A stretch of 64,000 bases of DNA from Ruminococcoides sp052118065 (GTDB lineage Bacteria; Bacillota; Clostridia; Oscillospirales; Acutalibacteraceae): the NCBI GenBank assembly GCA_052118065.1, contig JBQKHY010000010.1, positions 16,994 through 80,993 of the forward strand, in the 5' to 3' direction. Position 1 is the first letter of the stretch; every line of letters begins with the position of its first letter. The position numbers and the translations under genes are program-made. The notes under the pieces are model-generated. The model was given only the letters and a program-made list of their open reading frames with translations. It was not told the origin of the DNA and did no database searches. Below are positions 1 to 7,862 of this stretch, piece by piece.

Positions 1-1
1 T

Positions 2-583
2 ATGAAATCAAATTTCAAAGCAAAAATGATTTTCATAACAGAGCTCTTGCTAATTGGTTTTGTAGTTTTTTATGCAATTTTCTTATTTTTCAGAACAAGT
101 ATTTTCAAGACTATTACAGTTACACTAGGTGTTTTGCTATTTCATTTTGCAATGCGACTTTTTGTTAATTGGTTTTTCAAGAGTATGAAAGGCAGACCAT
201 GGAACCACACCAACAAATGGTTTAGGGAAAGAAATTACGAAAGAGGACTTTTTAAAGTTCTAAAAGTTGCAAGTTGGAAAAATCACATTCCCGACTACAA
301 CCCTGAAGATTTTGACCAAAAGCAAAAGAGATTATCCAAGATGATTTCTAACAGTTGCAGAGAAGAAGTTACTCATATTGTTATGATTATAGCTAATTTC
401 TTACCTATCCTCTTACCTATCTTTTTGTCAGGTGTTAACTTTTGGTTACTGTTTTGGCTATCTGTTCTAGGGGGCATTATAGACTTAATGTTTATCCTAA
501 AGCAAAGATATAACAGACCAAAAATGGTTAAGGCTTTTCACTCACAAGAGTCCCAGAGAAAAGAATTTTATATGAATAATTAA
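2..583 (+). CDS. CrtO-like acyltransferase family membrane protein
   Basis: A 193-aa membrane protein with hydrophobic segments at about residues 10-30, 34-56 and 120-165. The pattern WNxxNKWFRERxYERGLFK, WKxxIPDY, an R-x-E-x-x-H step (CREEVTH) and a terminal KQRYNRPK resembles glycosyl-4,4'-diaponeurosporenoate acyltransferase (CrtO), the last enzyme of staphyloxanthin synthesis. No carotenoid genes are nearby, so the substrate is unknown; an acyltransfer role is inferred from family only. The ATG is the second base of the window, so the promoter and any upstream partner are out of view. It is followed directly by a hairpin terminator. Confidence 0.6.
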   Translation: MKSNFKAKMIFITELLLIGFVVFYAIFLFFRTSIFKTITVTLGVLLFHFAMRLFVNWFFKSMKGRPWNHTNKWFRERNYERGLFKVLKVASWKNHIPDYNPEDFDQKQKRLSKMISNSCREEVTHIVMIIANFLPILLPIFLSGVNFWLLFWLSVLGGIIDLMFILKQRYNRPKMVKAFHSQESQRKEFYMNN

Positions 584-590
584 TCTGTAA

Positions 591-610
591 AAGGACTGTT
601 TTCAGTCCTT
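591..610 (+). terminator. Terminator of the CrtO-like gene
   Basis: Perfect stem AAGGACTG / CAGTCCTT with a TTTT loop, followed by TTATTTTA, 8 bases after the stop codon. Confidence 0.8.
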
Positions 611-633
611 TTATTTTATGTTCAATCATAACA

Positions 634-671
634 AAAAAGCATTGAAGAAATTATTTTCTCCAATGCTTTTT
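634..671 (-). terminator. Terminator of the AlbA_2/ATPase gene
   Basis: The outer stem GCATTG/CAATGC continues into AGAAA/TTTCT. On the minus strand it is followed by a run of T. It lies just past the minus-strand stop at 700. Confidence 0.75.
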
Positions 672-699
672 TTACTTTACATTAACAAATGTAATTCTA

Positions 700-2139
700 C
701 TATTTATCACTAGTAAAATACTTTTGATTTGAGCTCTTCGGTTTTTCCGGGTTTGTCATTTCAATTTTTCCATCTTTAATAAGAGGCTTAATGTATTTCT
801 TGATTGCATAACTTGGTGTAGTAATACCTAAATAATTTGCGATTTCACTCCTAGTTCTTGGAATACTACAAAATTCAAGTAAAGAATCTGTTGAATCCAT
901 ACCATCCTTCAAACTTTCTGTGTTATTATAAAGAGTAACTGTAAAAGATTCTTTATTATCTTCAAATTTTGGTGCAGGTAGTCCTGCATTTTTCATTTCA
1001 GAATAGATGGTTGGTATTCCTGAATATCTATTTTCAGTTAAACCTAAGGTTTCCATTGCAGTTGCTAACACAGGATTACGAGTATCAGGTTGCACTTTTC
1101 CCAGCTGGTCGATAGTCATTCTGCCATACAAACCACCCGGATTTTCCACTTCTAACCTATCATTATACATTGTTAGTTGAATAGGCATCCCTTCAGTATG
1201 AATACTGTAGTCTCTATGAACAAGTGCATTAAGTATAACTTCTCTAACTGCAGTTAGTGGATAATCAGCTTTATCATTTCTCTTTCCTGTTTGAGGATTG
1301 ATTACTGTGCTTACTCTCATATTATTTTTAACAAATTGTAATGCACCATCAAGCATATCTTCTATTGTACCTTCAATTCTTCTATTATCCTTAAATCTTT
1401 CACCATTTTCACCTAAAACACCAACTTCATTACCATAAACAGATGTAGCGATTATAGACAATTGTGGAAAATATGCTTGTGGATAAGCACAAAAAAGCAA
1501 TACACTTGCAAGAGTTAGTTTGCCATTTTTAGTAATACTCATAAGTTCATTAAATTGTTCGTCAGGTATTTTGGAAAGATTAGGTTTGTTCTTTTTACAA
1601 AGCAATTTATACTCAATAAATTTATCACTATTAATAGTTAGCATACTTGCTCTATCTATTACTCTAATATCATCTTGATATTTTTTACGATATGCTTCAT
1701 AACTGTAAATTTCATAATCTGTCATTGGTTCATCTGAGTCACCACAGCGAATATAAGAACCTTTGACTTTTCCTTTACCTTTATAATAACAAGGTCTGTT
1801 AGTGATTTCTATTCCGGGAATCTCTGCAGAAACAACACTTTTACCATCCACTTCACAAATTGTAATTAATGGTCTAACAACAGGCTCCATCTCTTTACAT
1901 TGATTATTAATTTGCTTTTGTAAATCCTGTGAATCATAAACACCAACAACTGAATAATCTTTACTTTCATCAATTCCAAAAATTATAATTCCACCATCAT
2001 CTTGATTAGAAAAGCTTGATAGAGTATCATATAACTTTTTAGGACAACCAATTTCAGCAGTTTTAAGTTCTAATGTTCTTGACTCACTTTTAGATGTTTG
2101 AATCTCTTTTACAAGTTCAACAAGTTCTTCCGTTTGCAT
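700..2139 (-). CDS. AlbA_2-domain ATP-binding transcriptional regulator-like protein
   Basis: A 479-aa protein of the Schlafen/AlbA_2 regulator group (COG2865 type). About residues 15-140 form the AlbA_2 domain, with ESRTLELKTA, a DGGIIIFGIDE strand-turn and GSYIRCGDS. About residues 295-400 form a C-terminal ATPase-like module (VILNALVHRDYS and the PGGLYG motif). The last 60 residues look like a winged helix (TRSEIANYLGI). Such proteins are common accessory regulators, sometimes linked to defence or to mobile DNA; the target here is unknown. The start is supported by GAGGAGGGATAAT before the ATG. It is monocistronic, with its own promoter and an unusual 41-bp repeat array directly upstream. 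Confidence 0.8.
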   Translation of the reverse strand: MQTEELVELVKEIQTSKSESRTLELKTAEIGCPKKLYDTLSSFSNQDDGGIIIFGIDESKDYSVVGVYDSQDLQKQINNQCKEMEPVVRPLITICEVDGKSVVSAEIPGIEITNRPCYYKGKGKVKGSYIRCGDSDEPMTDYEIYSYEAYRKKYQDDIRVIDRASMLTINSDKFIEYKLLCKKNKPNLSKIPDEQFNELMSITKNGKLTLASVLLFCAYPQAYFPQLSIIATSVYGNEVGVLGENGERFKDNRRIEGTIEDMLDGALQFVKNNMRVSTVINPQTGKRNDKADYPLTAVREVILNALVHRDYSIHTEGMPIQLTMYNDRLEVENPGGLYGRMTIDQLGKVQPDTRNPVLATAMETLGLTENRYSGIPTIYSEMKNAGLPAPKFEDNKESFTVTLYNNTESLKDGMDSTDSLLEFCSIPRTRSEIANYLGITTPSYAIKKYIKPLIKDGKIEMTNPEKPKSSNQKYFTSDK

Positions 2140-2159
2140 ATTATCCCTCCTCTAAAATT

Positions 2160-2187
2160 ATTATACTATTTTTTAAAAATTATGCAA
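2160..2187 (-). promoter_or_regulatory. Promoter of the AlbA_2 gene
   Basis: On the minus strand: TTGCAT (2182-2187), 16-bp spacer, TATAAT (2160-2165), about 20 bp before the start codon. The repeat array begins 3 bp upstream of the -35. Confidence 0.6.
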
Positions 2188-2190
2188 TAA

Positions 2191-2373
2191 CTTTTAAAAT
2201 TATCGAAGAGATTTTCAAAGTTATTGAAGAGATTTTAAAACTTTGAAACATTTTTCAAAATTATCGAAGAAATTTTCAAAACTTTGAAACATTTTTTAAA
2301 ATTATCAAAAAGATTTTCAAAACTTTGAAACATTTTTCAAAATTATCAAAGAGATTTTTAAAATGTTTTGAAA
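2191..2373. repeat. AT-rich tandem repeat, about 41-bp units
   Basis: Units start at 2249, 2290 and 2331 (41, 41 and 43 bp), each running CATTTTTCAAAATTATC... to ...AACTTTGAAA. A degenerate, partly fused unit fills 2191-2248. Units contain short TTTCAAA/TTTGAAA inverted halves. The unit length is not a multiple of three and no frame stays open, so it is not coding. Phased A and T tracts at about four helical turns per unit suggest curved DNA or an array of protein sites upstream of the AlbA_2 promoter. Confidence 0.85.
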
Positions 2374-2403
2374 CTACTTTCAAAACATTTTAAATAATTG
2401 CAG

Positions 2404-2429
2404 AAAACTCCCTCAAACGAGGGAGTTTT
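2404..2429. terminator. Terminator between the surface-protein operon and the AlbA_2 region
   Basis: Perfect 11-bp stem AAAACTCCCTC / GAGGGAGTTTT with AAAC loop and T runs on both strands. It most likely ends the minus-strand surface protein/peptide operon. Confidence 0.75.
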
Positions 2430-2473
2430 TGTTTTGGGATTATTAGATTATTTAGATTATAATATTTTAAAAA

Positions 2474-2608
2474 TTAATCTTCATCATCAAAGCCACCGGT
2501 AACAGTATGGTTTACTGAGCTAAATGGTTCTGTCATTGACACCAGCATAACACTTTCTGTAGAAAAAGTTTCCACAATTAATTCCGGCTTTTTGTATTCT
2601 TTCTTCAT
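2474..2608 (-). CDS. 44-aa peptide of the MKKxYxxPEL type
   Basis: A short open frame coding for 44 residues: it begins MKKEYKKPELIVETF, continues with a small polar centre (TEPFSSVNHT) and ends GGFDDED. A very strong ribosome site, AGGAGGTG, lies 5 bases before the ATG. The gene starts 11 bp after the stop of the surface protein, so the two are probably co-transcribed. I recognise the style (short peptides with a K-rich start, PEL/V and an acidic end are frequent in Clostridia), but I know no function. There is no signal peptide. It could be a processed or adaptor peptide; this is inference. Confidence 0.65.
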   Translation of the reverse strand: MKKEYKKPELIVETFSTESVMLVSMTEPFSSVNHTVTGGFDDED

Positions 2609-2619
2609 AAAAGCACCTC

Positions 2620-4635
2620 CTACTTACACAATTCATCAAGTGCATTATATAGCTCAACATAAGCCTTTAGCACATCATTATCTTCTGCTTTTGTTTCAAT
2701 TTCTTGTAATGCAAGTTCATAGGAATTTTTGTAATATGACTTTTCCATTACCATATTGCCGGTTTCATCAATATACCAAAAAGCAAAGATATAGTCTGTA
2801 TTCATAGTATTTGCTTTTAGTCCGTTATTATAACAAACAGACATTTTTTCTGTATTGGTAATGTTGTTTAATGAATAAACCTCAACACCCTTTAGCTTTA
2901 ACAAATCTTTACCACAAGGAATGTTACTTCTGTTATATCCTAAATCTTTTAAGTCACCGTTATTGCAGTTATACACAACATAACCGTAATCTTTGCAAGT
3001 TTTCTCAATACAACCTTCTACATTAAATGAAAGGCAATCACTACACTTTAGGCAAACATTATCTGTAAGGTTTTCACACAACACTATATTTTTAATATTA
3101 CTGTTTAATGGGTTATCAATCTTGTTTCCCACAGTTTCACTAGGTGCAACATTCTTCTTAAACATAGTGTCATATAACTTAACAATCTTGTTGCAAACAT
3201 TGATTTCTTTACTGTTAAAGCCTAGATTTTCAGCATTACAGAACATAGGGTAAAGTTGTCTGTCCTTAATGCCACTATGAACAATCTTGTCACTTTCTTC
3301 TCTAACGAACATTACATAAATATGATTTTTTAGATTCTTTATATAAAGGTCACTTGAGATTTCACCACCACTATATTTGTAACCATTCTGAGTTGTGGTT
3401 TTGTTACACTTAACCTTTGTACCATTTGTCATCATTTCTTTAGGAGTAGGCTTTTCACTATCTTCTGTAATAATGTAGTACATATCCAGGTTTTCACCTT
3501 TACCGTAACAAGTTAAGTTATATGGTTCATCATAATGGAAATTAGTGTAGTAGGAAAATCTCTGTTGATTTAGTGGCAGGTCAACAATCTCAACATAATT
3601 TGAAATACCTGTACCGGAATAATCTCCTGTACCTGTTACTACAAGGTAAGCATATTTTCCCACCATATCCTTAGTAACTTTTAGGGTTTTACCTGTTTCA
3701 TTAGGCAGTAGCTTACCCTCTTTTCCCTTTTCATCAGCAATATACCACTGATATGTGCAGGTAGTAGCTTTGTCTTTAAAAGTAGGACTTAATGTACCAT
3801 TAGGCATATTTACACCACTGATGATAGGGTTCTCAATCTTCTTACCTAGGTTAATTGACTTACCCTCAATAAATACTGCTGAATTATAAATTGCATCAGA
3901 ACAATCGGCAATTGCAAGTTTTAGTTTTACCTTGCCACCTTTAGGAATTTGTTTTGATGTTTGAGCAGTAAACACATTACTAATACCGTTAAAGCTGTCT
4001 TTATACACTTTACTTGCTGAACCGGTAAAGTACTTGCCATACTTAATATTCATAATGGAAGTGTTTTTTCCGTTAGGTAGCTTTGCAATATTTTCATCAT
4101 AGATACCGTCATTGTCGTAATCTACAAACAAGCCAAAACAATCATTGTAAATATCAGGTTGGTCAAATTCTGCTGAACCAAAAGAATAATTAAAGGCTAA
4201 AACAGTATCATAGTTTGCATTGTTAGTTAGGGTAAACTCTACACTTGCCAAATCATACATACTGAAGTTAGTCATTTTCTTTAGGTCTTTATCTGTTTGT
4301 CTATAGAAATGTACCTCATCACTGCCTCTTTTTGATGACTCCAAAATACTTGACACATAACCGGTGGATAACACAAGACCTTCATCAATGCCAACATTAC
4401 CTTTGCCGTTTTTGAAAGTACCTATCTGTCCCGATAAATTACCTTTCACCTTAATGTTAGAGGCGTTCATACCTTCCGACAGTACAGAAGAAACTATCTT
4501 CTCCTTATCACTTACCTTAGTTACAGTAAAATTTTCCTTAGCACCGACACTTATAATAGGCAAACAAAGTGCTGCCATACCAATAGAAACTACTGCTTTA
4601 CATTTGTTTCTGAAATTCAAATTTTGAAACACCAT
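2620..4635 (-). CDS. Secreted choice-of-anchor L domain surface protein
   Basis: A 671-aa exported protein. The N-terminus has a signal peptide (FRNKCKAVVSIGMAALCLP...VGA, cleavage near residue 32). Residues about 40-270 match the choice-of-anchor L domain: GIDEGLVLSTG, a DLA..EFTL step, FGSAEFDQPDIYNDCFGLF, NIAKLPNGK and IADCSDAIYNSAVFIEG. Residues about 275-355 form an Ig-like repeat (YQWYIADEKG...GDYSGTGIS). The C-terminal 300 residues are Cys-containing and unrecognised; no LPxTG motif or dockerin is visible. The start is uncertain: AAAGG touches the ATG at 4635, and the next codon, GTG, is the better spaced alternative. The 44-aa peptide gene follows. Confidence 0.75.
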   Translation of the reverse strand: MVFQNLNFRNKCKAVVSIGMAALCLPIISVGAKENFTVTKVSDKEKIVSSVLSEGMNASNIKVKGNLSGQIGTFKNGKGNVGIDEGLVLSTGYVSSILESSKRGSDEVHFYRQTDKDLKKMTNFSMYDLASVEFTLTNNANYDTVLAFNYSFGSAEFDQPDIYNDCFGLFVDYDNDGIYDENIAKLPNGKNTSIMNIKYGKYFTGSASKVYKDSFNGISNVFTAQTSKQIPKGGKVKLKLAIADCSDAIYNSAVFIEGKSINLGKKIENPIISGVNMPNGTLSPTFKDKATTCTYQWYIADEKGKEGKLLPNETGKTLKVTKDMVGKYAYLVVTGTGDYSGTGISNYVEIVDLPLNQQRFSYYTNFHYDEPYNLTCYGKGENLDMYYIITEDSEKPTPKEMMTNGTKVKCNKTTTQNGYKYSGGEISSDLYIKNLKNHIYVMFVREESDKIVHSGIKDRQLYPMFCNAENLGFNSKEINVCNKIVKLYDTMFKKNVAPSETVGNKIDNPLNSNIKNIVLCENLTDNVCLKCSDCLSFNVEGCIEKTCKDYGYVVYNCNNGDLKDLGYNRSNIPCGKDLLKLKGVEVYSLNNITNTEKMSVCYNNGLKANTMNTDYIFAFWYIDETGNMVMEKSYYKNSYELALQEIETKAEDNDVLKAYVELYNALDELCK

Positions 4636-4814
4636 CCTTTCTCATTTATTTATATGCGATTGATAGTGCAAAATTACTGTTATTTTGGTTTACAAGTTAA
4701 TTTTGTTATATTAAACATAATAAATTACAGTTACAAAAAATTTTCCTTTATATTTAATAAACCTTAATAAAAATTAATTTGTAGAATTTCCCCTTTCATT
4801 GTGCTAAATCACAA

Positions 4815-4841
4815 AAGGAAAAAGGACTGCATCAGCAGTCC
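4815..4841 (-). terminator. Terminator of the lrgAB-gntR operon
   Basis: Stem GGACTGC / GCAGTCC (4824-4841) with ATCA loop, followed on the minus strand by CTTTTTCCTTTT. Confidence 0.8.
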
Positions 4842-4847
4842 AAATCC

Positions 4848-5516
4848 TTAACTATTCAAAACATCATCTATTATATCGTAATGTAGGTTAATAGCGTTTT
4901 CACATTTTTCTTTATCCTTACTGATAAGGCTACTTAAAATATTTTTATGTGCAGTATCTAACTTTTCTTTAGTATCAATGTCAATAATCTTAATTACCTC
5001 ATCAATCCATCCTCTATACACATCAATAACTGCATCCATTATTGCCATCCAAAATACATTACCTGAGGACATAGCAAGAAGATAATGAAACATTTTATCC
5101 TTATCAACTTCATCATCAGTTGAAGTGGTTTCTTTATTTAGTACACTTTCAATTTCAGTAAAGTCAAAGTCACTTTTATTCATAATTGTCATACAAACAG
5201 AAAGTTCCATTGTTCTTCTAAAGTCACAAATATCTTTCTTAGACACTACCTTTATCATAAGTAAGGTTCGTATCATCTCGGAAAATTTCTTAGACACATT
5301 ACCTGTATAGTAGTTGCCTGAACCTCTCACACTTTCTGTGATACCCATATTTTCTAAACTTCTCAGGGCCTCTCTTGTGGAGTTTCTGCTAATGCCTAAT
5401 TTTTCCGATAAAGTTCTTTCTGTTGGAAGTCTGTCCCCTATAGAAATATTACCATTTGCAATTTCACTGCAAATATAGTCAACTGCTTTTTGATATTCTC
5501 TGGAATTTTCTTTCAT
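4848..5516 (-). CDS. FadR-subfamily GntR transcriptional regulator
   Basis: A 222-aa repressor-type protein. Residues 1-72 form a GntR winged helix (GDRLPTERTLSEKLGISRNSTREALRSLENMG). The all-helical FCD-type effector domain covers about 85-215 and is slightly short. It is the last gene of lrgA-lrgB-gntR, 8 bp after lrgB. A perfect FadR-type operator lies over the operon promoter (6588-6608), so autoregulation together with lrgAB is likely. The ligand is unknown; in this subfamily it is usually an organic acid. Confidence 0.85.
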   Translation of the reverse strand: MKENSREYQKAVDYICSEIANGNISIGDRLPTERTLSEKLGISRNSTREALRSLENMGITESVRGSGNYYTGNVSKKFSEMIRTLLMIKVVSKKDICDFRRTMELSVCMTIMNKSDFDFTEIESVLNKETTSTDDEVDKDKMFHYLLAMSSGNVFWMAIMDAVIDVYRGWIDEVIKIIDIDTKEKLDTAHKNILSSLISKDKEKCENAINLHYDIIDDVLNS

Positions 5517-5524
5517 AAGTCACC

Positions 5525-6214
5525 TTACATAAACTGAGCAAACACTGATGCACCGATAACTGTCATCAAACCTGAAACTGCAATAGACAAGCTACTCATA
5601 GCACCTTCGGTTTCGCCCATTTCCATTGCTTTTGCAGTACCTACTGCGTGACTTGCAGTACCGATAGCAATGCCCTTAGCAATAGGTTCTTTGATTTTAA
5701 ACAACTTACAAATTGCCGGTGCAATAATATTGCCAAGTACACCTGTAACAATAATAATAACACAAGTAAGAGTAACATTGCCGTGAAGTTCTTCAGAAAT
5801 ACCAATACCGATAGCAGTAGTAATTGACTTAGGTAACATTGTTACATACTCTGTATGATTTAGTCCAAAAATTACACTCATACCTAAAACAGATAGCAAA
5901 GAGGCAAGTACACCGGAAAGAATACCTATCAAAATTGCCTTAATGTTATTCTTCAGCACCTCAAGCTTTTCATAAAGAGGAATAGCCAAACAAACAGTAG
6001 CCGGTGTTAAAAGGTAGTTAAAATATTTTGCACCACTGTAATAAACTTTATAATCAATACCACTCACAAGCAAAACAATAATTGTTGCCACAATAGAAAT
6101 AAGCAGTGGATTAAAAATAGCTAACTTAAACTTGTTATTTAGCAAAATGCCAAATCCATAGGACAAAATGCTAATTGCAACACCAAAAAATACTGAATCC
6201 TCAAAAAAGTTCAT
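5525..6214 (-). CDS. lrgB: LrgB/CidB family membrane protein
   Basis: A 229-aa polytopic membrane protein with the LrgB hallmarks LLTPATVCLAIPLYE, LPKSITTAIGIGIS and GIAIGTASHAVGTAKAMEMGETEGAMSSL. LrgB partners the holin-like LrgA. The pair has been linked to control of murein hydrolase activity and to pyruvate or related small-molecule transport in Firmicutes. Its start overlaps the lrgA stop by one base, so translation is coupled. Confidence 0.9.
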   Translation of the reverse strand: MNFFEDSVFFGVAISILSYGFGILLNNKFKLAIFNPLLISIVATIIVLLVSGIDYKVYYSGAKYFNYLLTPATVCLAIPLYEKLEVLKNNIKAILIGILSGVLASLLSVLGMSVIFGLNHTEYVTMLPKSITTAIGIGISEELHGNVTLTCVIIIVTGVLGNIIAPAICKLFKIKEPIAKGIAIGTASHAVGTAKAMEMGETEGAMSSLSIAVSGLMTVIGASVFAQFM

Positions 6215-6576
6215 TAGTCCTTATCCCCCTTTTTACTATGTCTGATAACAAACTGAGTAACTCTGCCGGCAACTGCCATAACAAGTACAGTTGAAACAAT
6301 AGTGATAATTGCATAGGCAATAACATTAGGCTTAATAATATCCCAAGACTCAATTATACCTACTGCTGCCGGAATAAACATCAGTGGCATAATTTCAATT
6401 AAGAATACTGCTGTCTTTTTTACATCAGCAATTTTAACTATCTTGAAATGTAGGCACAAAAACATTATTACCAAACCATAGATACTTGATGGTATAGGCA
6501 AAGGAATAAGATAATTTAAAAGTTCCCCTATTAATGAAATTACAATGATAATCCCAAATTCACGAATATATTTCAT
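6214..6576 (-). CDS. lrgA: LrgA/CidA holin-like protein
   Basis: A 120-aa membrane protein with four hydrophobic segments and the family signature LIPLPIPSSIYGLVIMFLCL. It is the first gene of the operon. Its SD (GGAGGGG) lies just 4 bp before the ATG and borders the regulatory palindrome, so a bound repressor would block the promoter immediately in front of it. Confidence 0.9.
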   Translation of the reverse strand: MKYIREFGIIIVISLIGELLNYLIPLPIPSSIYGLVIMFLCLHFKIVKIADVKKTAVFLIEIMPLMFIPAAVGIIESWDIIKPNVIAYAIITIVSTVLVMAVAGRVTQFVIRHSKKGDKD

Positions 6577-6587
6577 AAAACCCCTCC

Positions 6588-6608
6588 ATAATTGGTACTA
6601 CCAATTAT
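6588..6608. promoter_or_regulatory. FadR/GntR-type operator of the lrg operon
   Basis: A perfect 21-bp palindrome centred at 6598, with core TGGTACTACCA. This fits the FadR-subfamily consensus TNGTNNNACNA exactly. It overlaps the -10 box and the expected transcription start. The operon's own GntR protein is the obvious candidate ligand. Confidence 0.85.
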
Positions 6609-6632
6609 ACACCTTTAAAATTCTACGGTCAA
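6604..6632 (-). promoter_or_regulatory. Promoter of lrgA-lrgB-gntR
   Basis: Minus strand: TTGACC (6627-6632), 17-bp spacer, TATAAT (6604-6609). The -10 box lies inside the operator. Confidence 0.85.
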
Positions 6633-6737
6633 TAAATAGATGTACATTTTCTAAAAACTGTTAATAACACTATGTAGGAAGGTTTTCTCACTATAATTTT
6701 GTGAATATTTTAATTTTTAATACAGATATAATTACAA

Positions 6738-6766
6738 TTGCAAAATACAAATCAGAGCTTTATAAT
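6738..6766 (+). promoter_or_regulatory. Promoter of the DUF4186 gene
   Basis: TTGCAA (6738-6743), 17-bp spacer, TATAAT (6761-6766), about 30 bp before the ATG. Confidence 0.75.
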
Positions 6767-6795
6767 TGTAGTATAAATTTATAGGAAGTAATAAT

Positions 6796-7170
6796 ATGCA
6801 AACAATTGATGAGGCATTAGAAAAATTAAGTAAATCAAAGTTCCGTTCAAGTTTTCATTTAAAAGAAAAGGACATTGAATATATAAACAAAGTGGGTATA
6901 GAGAAAATAAGGCAACATGCTAAGGACTTTATAAAAACAAGACTTGCACCAAAATATATTCCCAATGACGGAAAACAAACACCTATGAAAGGTCATCCTG
7001 TTTTTATAGCACAACATGCTTGTGGGTGTTGCTGTAGAGGTTGCTTAAATAAATGGTATCGAGTAAATAAGTCAACTGAGCTTACTGAAATTCAACAAGA
7101 AAAAATTGTAAACCTACTTATGGCTTGGATTGAAAAGGAATATAACAGTAAAATTAAAACACAAAAATAA
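6796..7170 (+). CDS. DUF4186 family protein
   Basis: A 124-aa cytosolic protein. The conserved block NDGKQTPMKGHPVFIAQHA is followed by a Cys cluster (CGCCCRGCL) and a KWYRV segment, the known signature of DUF4186. The clustered Cys and His suggest metal or DNA binding, but no function is established. It is a single gene with its own promoter; its terminator is shared with the convergent nitroreductase. Confidence 0.8.
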   Translation: MQTIDEALEKLSKSKFRSSFHLKEKDIEYINKVGIEKIRQHAKDFIKTRLAPKYIPNDGKQTPMKGHPVFIAQHACGCCCRGCLNKWYRVNKSTELTEIQQEKIVNLLMAWIEKEYNSKIKTQK

Positions 7171-7194
7171 GCCCTATTCAAAAGAATAGGGCTT
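7169..7194. terminator. Bidirectional terminator
   Basis: Perfect 11-bp stem AAGCCCTATTC / GAATAGGGCTT with AAAA loop, between convergent genes. Confidence 0.8.
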
Positions 7195-7212
7195 TGCTAT
7201 ACCAATATTTAA

Positions 7213-7752
7213 TTAGATAAACTTTGCAATAACATCAAGTTCTCTTCTCTTAGGTGCAGACGGTTCAATATCTCTGTAACCTAAGGCAATGATACCCATA
7301 ATAATTTCATTAGAAGGAATATCCAGTGCATTTCTTGTAGCCATTTCATCTCTAACACCCATAACAAGAGTATCAAGACCAAGGTCAGATGCTTTCATCA
7401 TTAGGTTCTGATTTTGTAAACCTAAATCATAAGCACCCCATAGGTTACCGGCTTCATTAGTTGGTGAACCGTTCTTTTCAAAACCTGACCAATCCTTAAC
7501 GAATGTTGTAACAATAAGTACCGGTGCATTCTCAGCATTAATACCGTTACGAGAAAGTAGGCAATTTTCCTTAATTTCCTTTAGCTTTTCTTCATCTGTA
7601 ACAACATAATATCTACCTGTTTGTGAATTTTTCCAAGTAGGTGCTTGTTGAGCAGCTTTGAGGATTTCTTCTATTGTTTCTCTATCAACAGTAGTGTTAG
7701 CTTTATATTTTCTAACACTTCTTCTTTTCTCCAGCAATTCATTAAATTCCAT
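7213..7752 (-). CDS. Nitroreductase family protein
   Basis: A 179-aa FMN-dependent oxidoreductase. The N-terminus has the flavin-binding RRSVRKYK motif, followed by APTWKNSQ and NAPVLIV. GLDTLVMGVRDE and GIIALGYRD mark the C-terminal half. Length fits the compact two-helix-shortened subgroup. The substrate (nitro compound, quinone or flavin) cannot be told from sequence. Confidence 0.85.
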   Translation of the reverse strand: MEFNELLEKRRSVRKYKANTTVDRETIEEILKAAQQAPTWKNSQTGRYYVVTDEEKLKEIKENCLLSRNGINAENAPVLIVTTFVKDWSGFEKNGSPTNEAGNLWGAYDLGLQNQNLMMKASDLGLDTLVMGVRDEMATRNALDIPSNEIIMGIIALGYRDIEPSAPKRRELDVIAKFI

Positions 7753-7825
7753 AGCAAACTCCTTGTGTATAATTTTTATTTCATTTTATCAACTTTTCAT
7801 AAATCTGTAAAGTATATTATAAAAA

Positions 7826-7849
7826 ATGGGTAGTTGAGAAACTACCCAT
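7826..7849 (-). terminator. Terminator of the CobW-family gene
   Basis: Perfect 10-bp stem ATGGGTAGTT / AACTACCCAT with GAGA loop, followed by TTTTTT on the minus strand. Confidence 0.85.
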
Positions 7850-7862
7850 TAAATATTTTAAA

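Noticed and set aside
2191..2373. Possible CRISPR-like array
   Set aside because: Units are contiguous with no unique spacers, are very AT-rich, and no cas genes are present.
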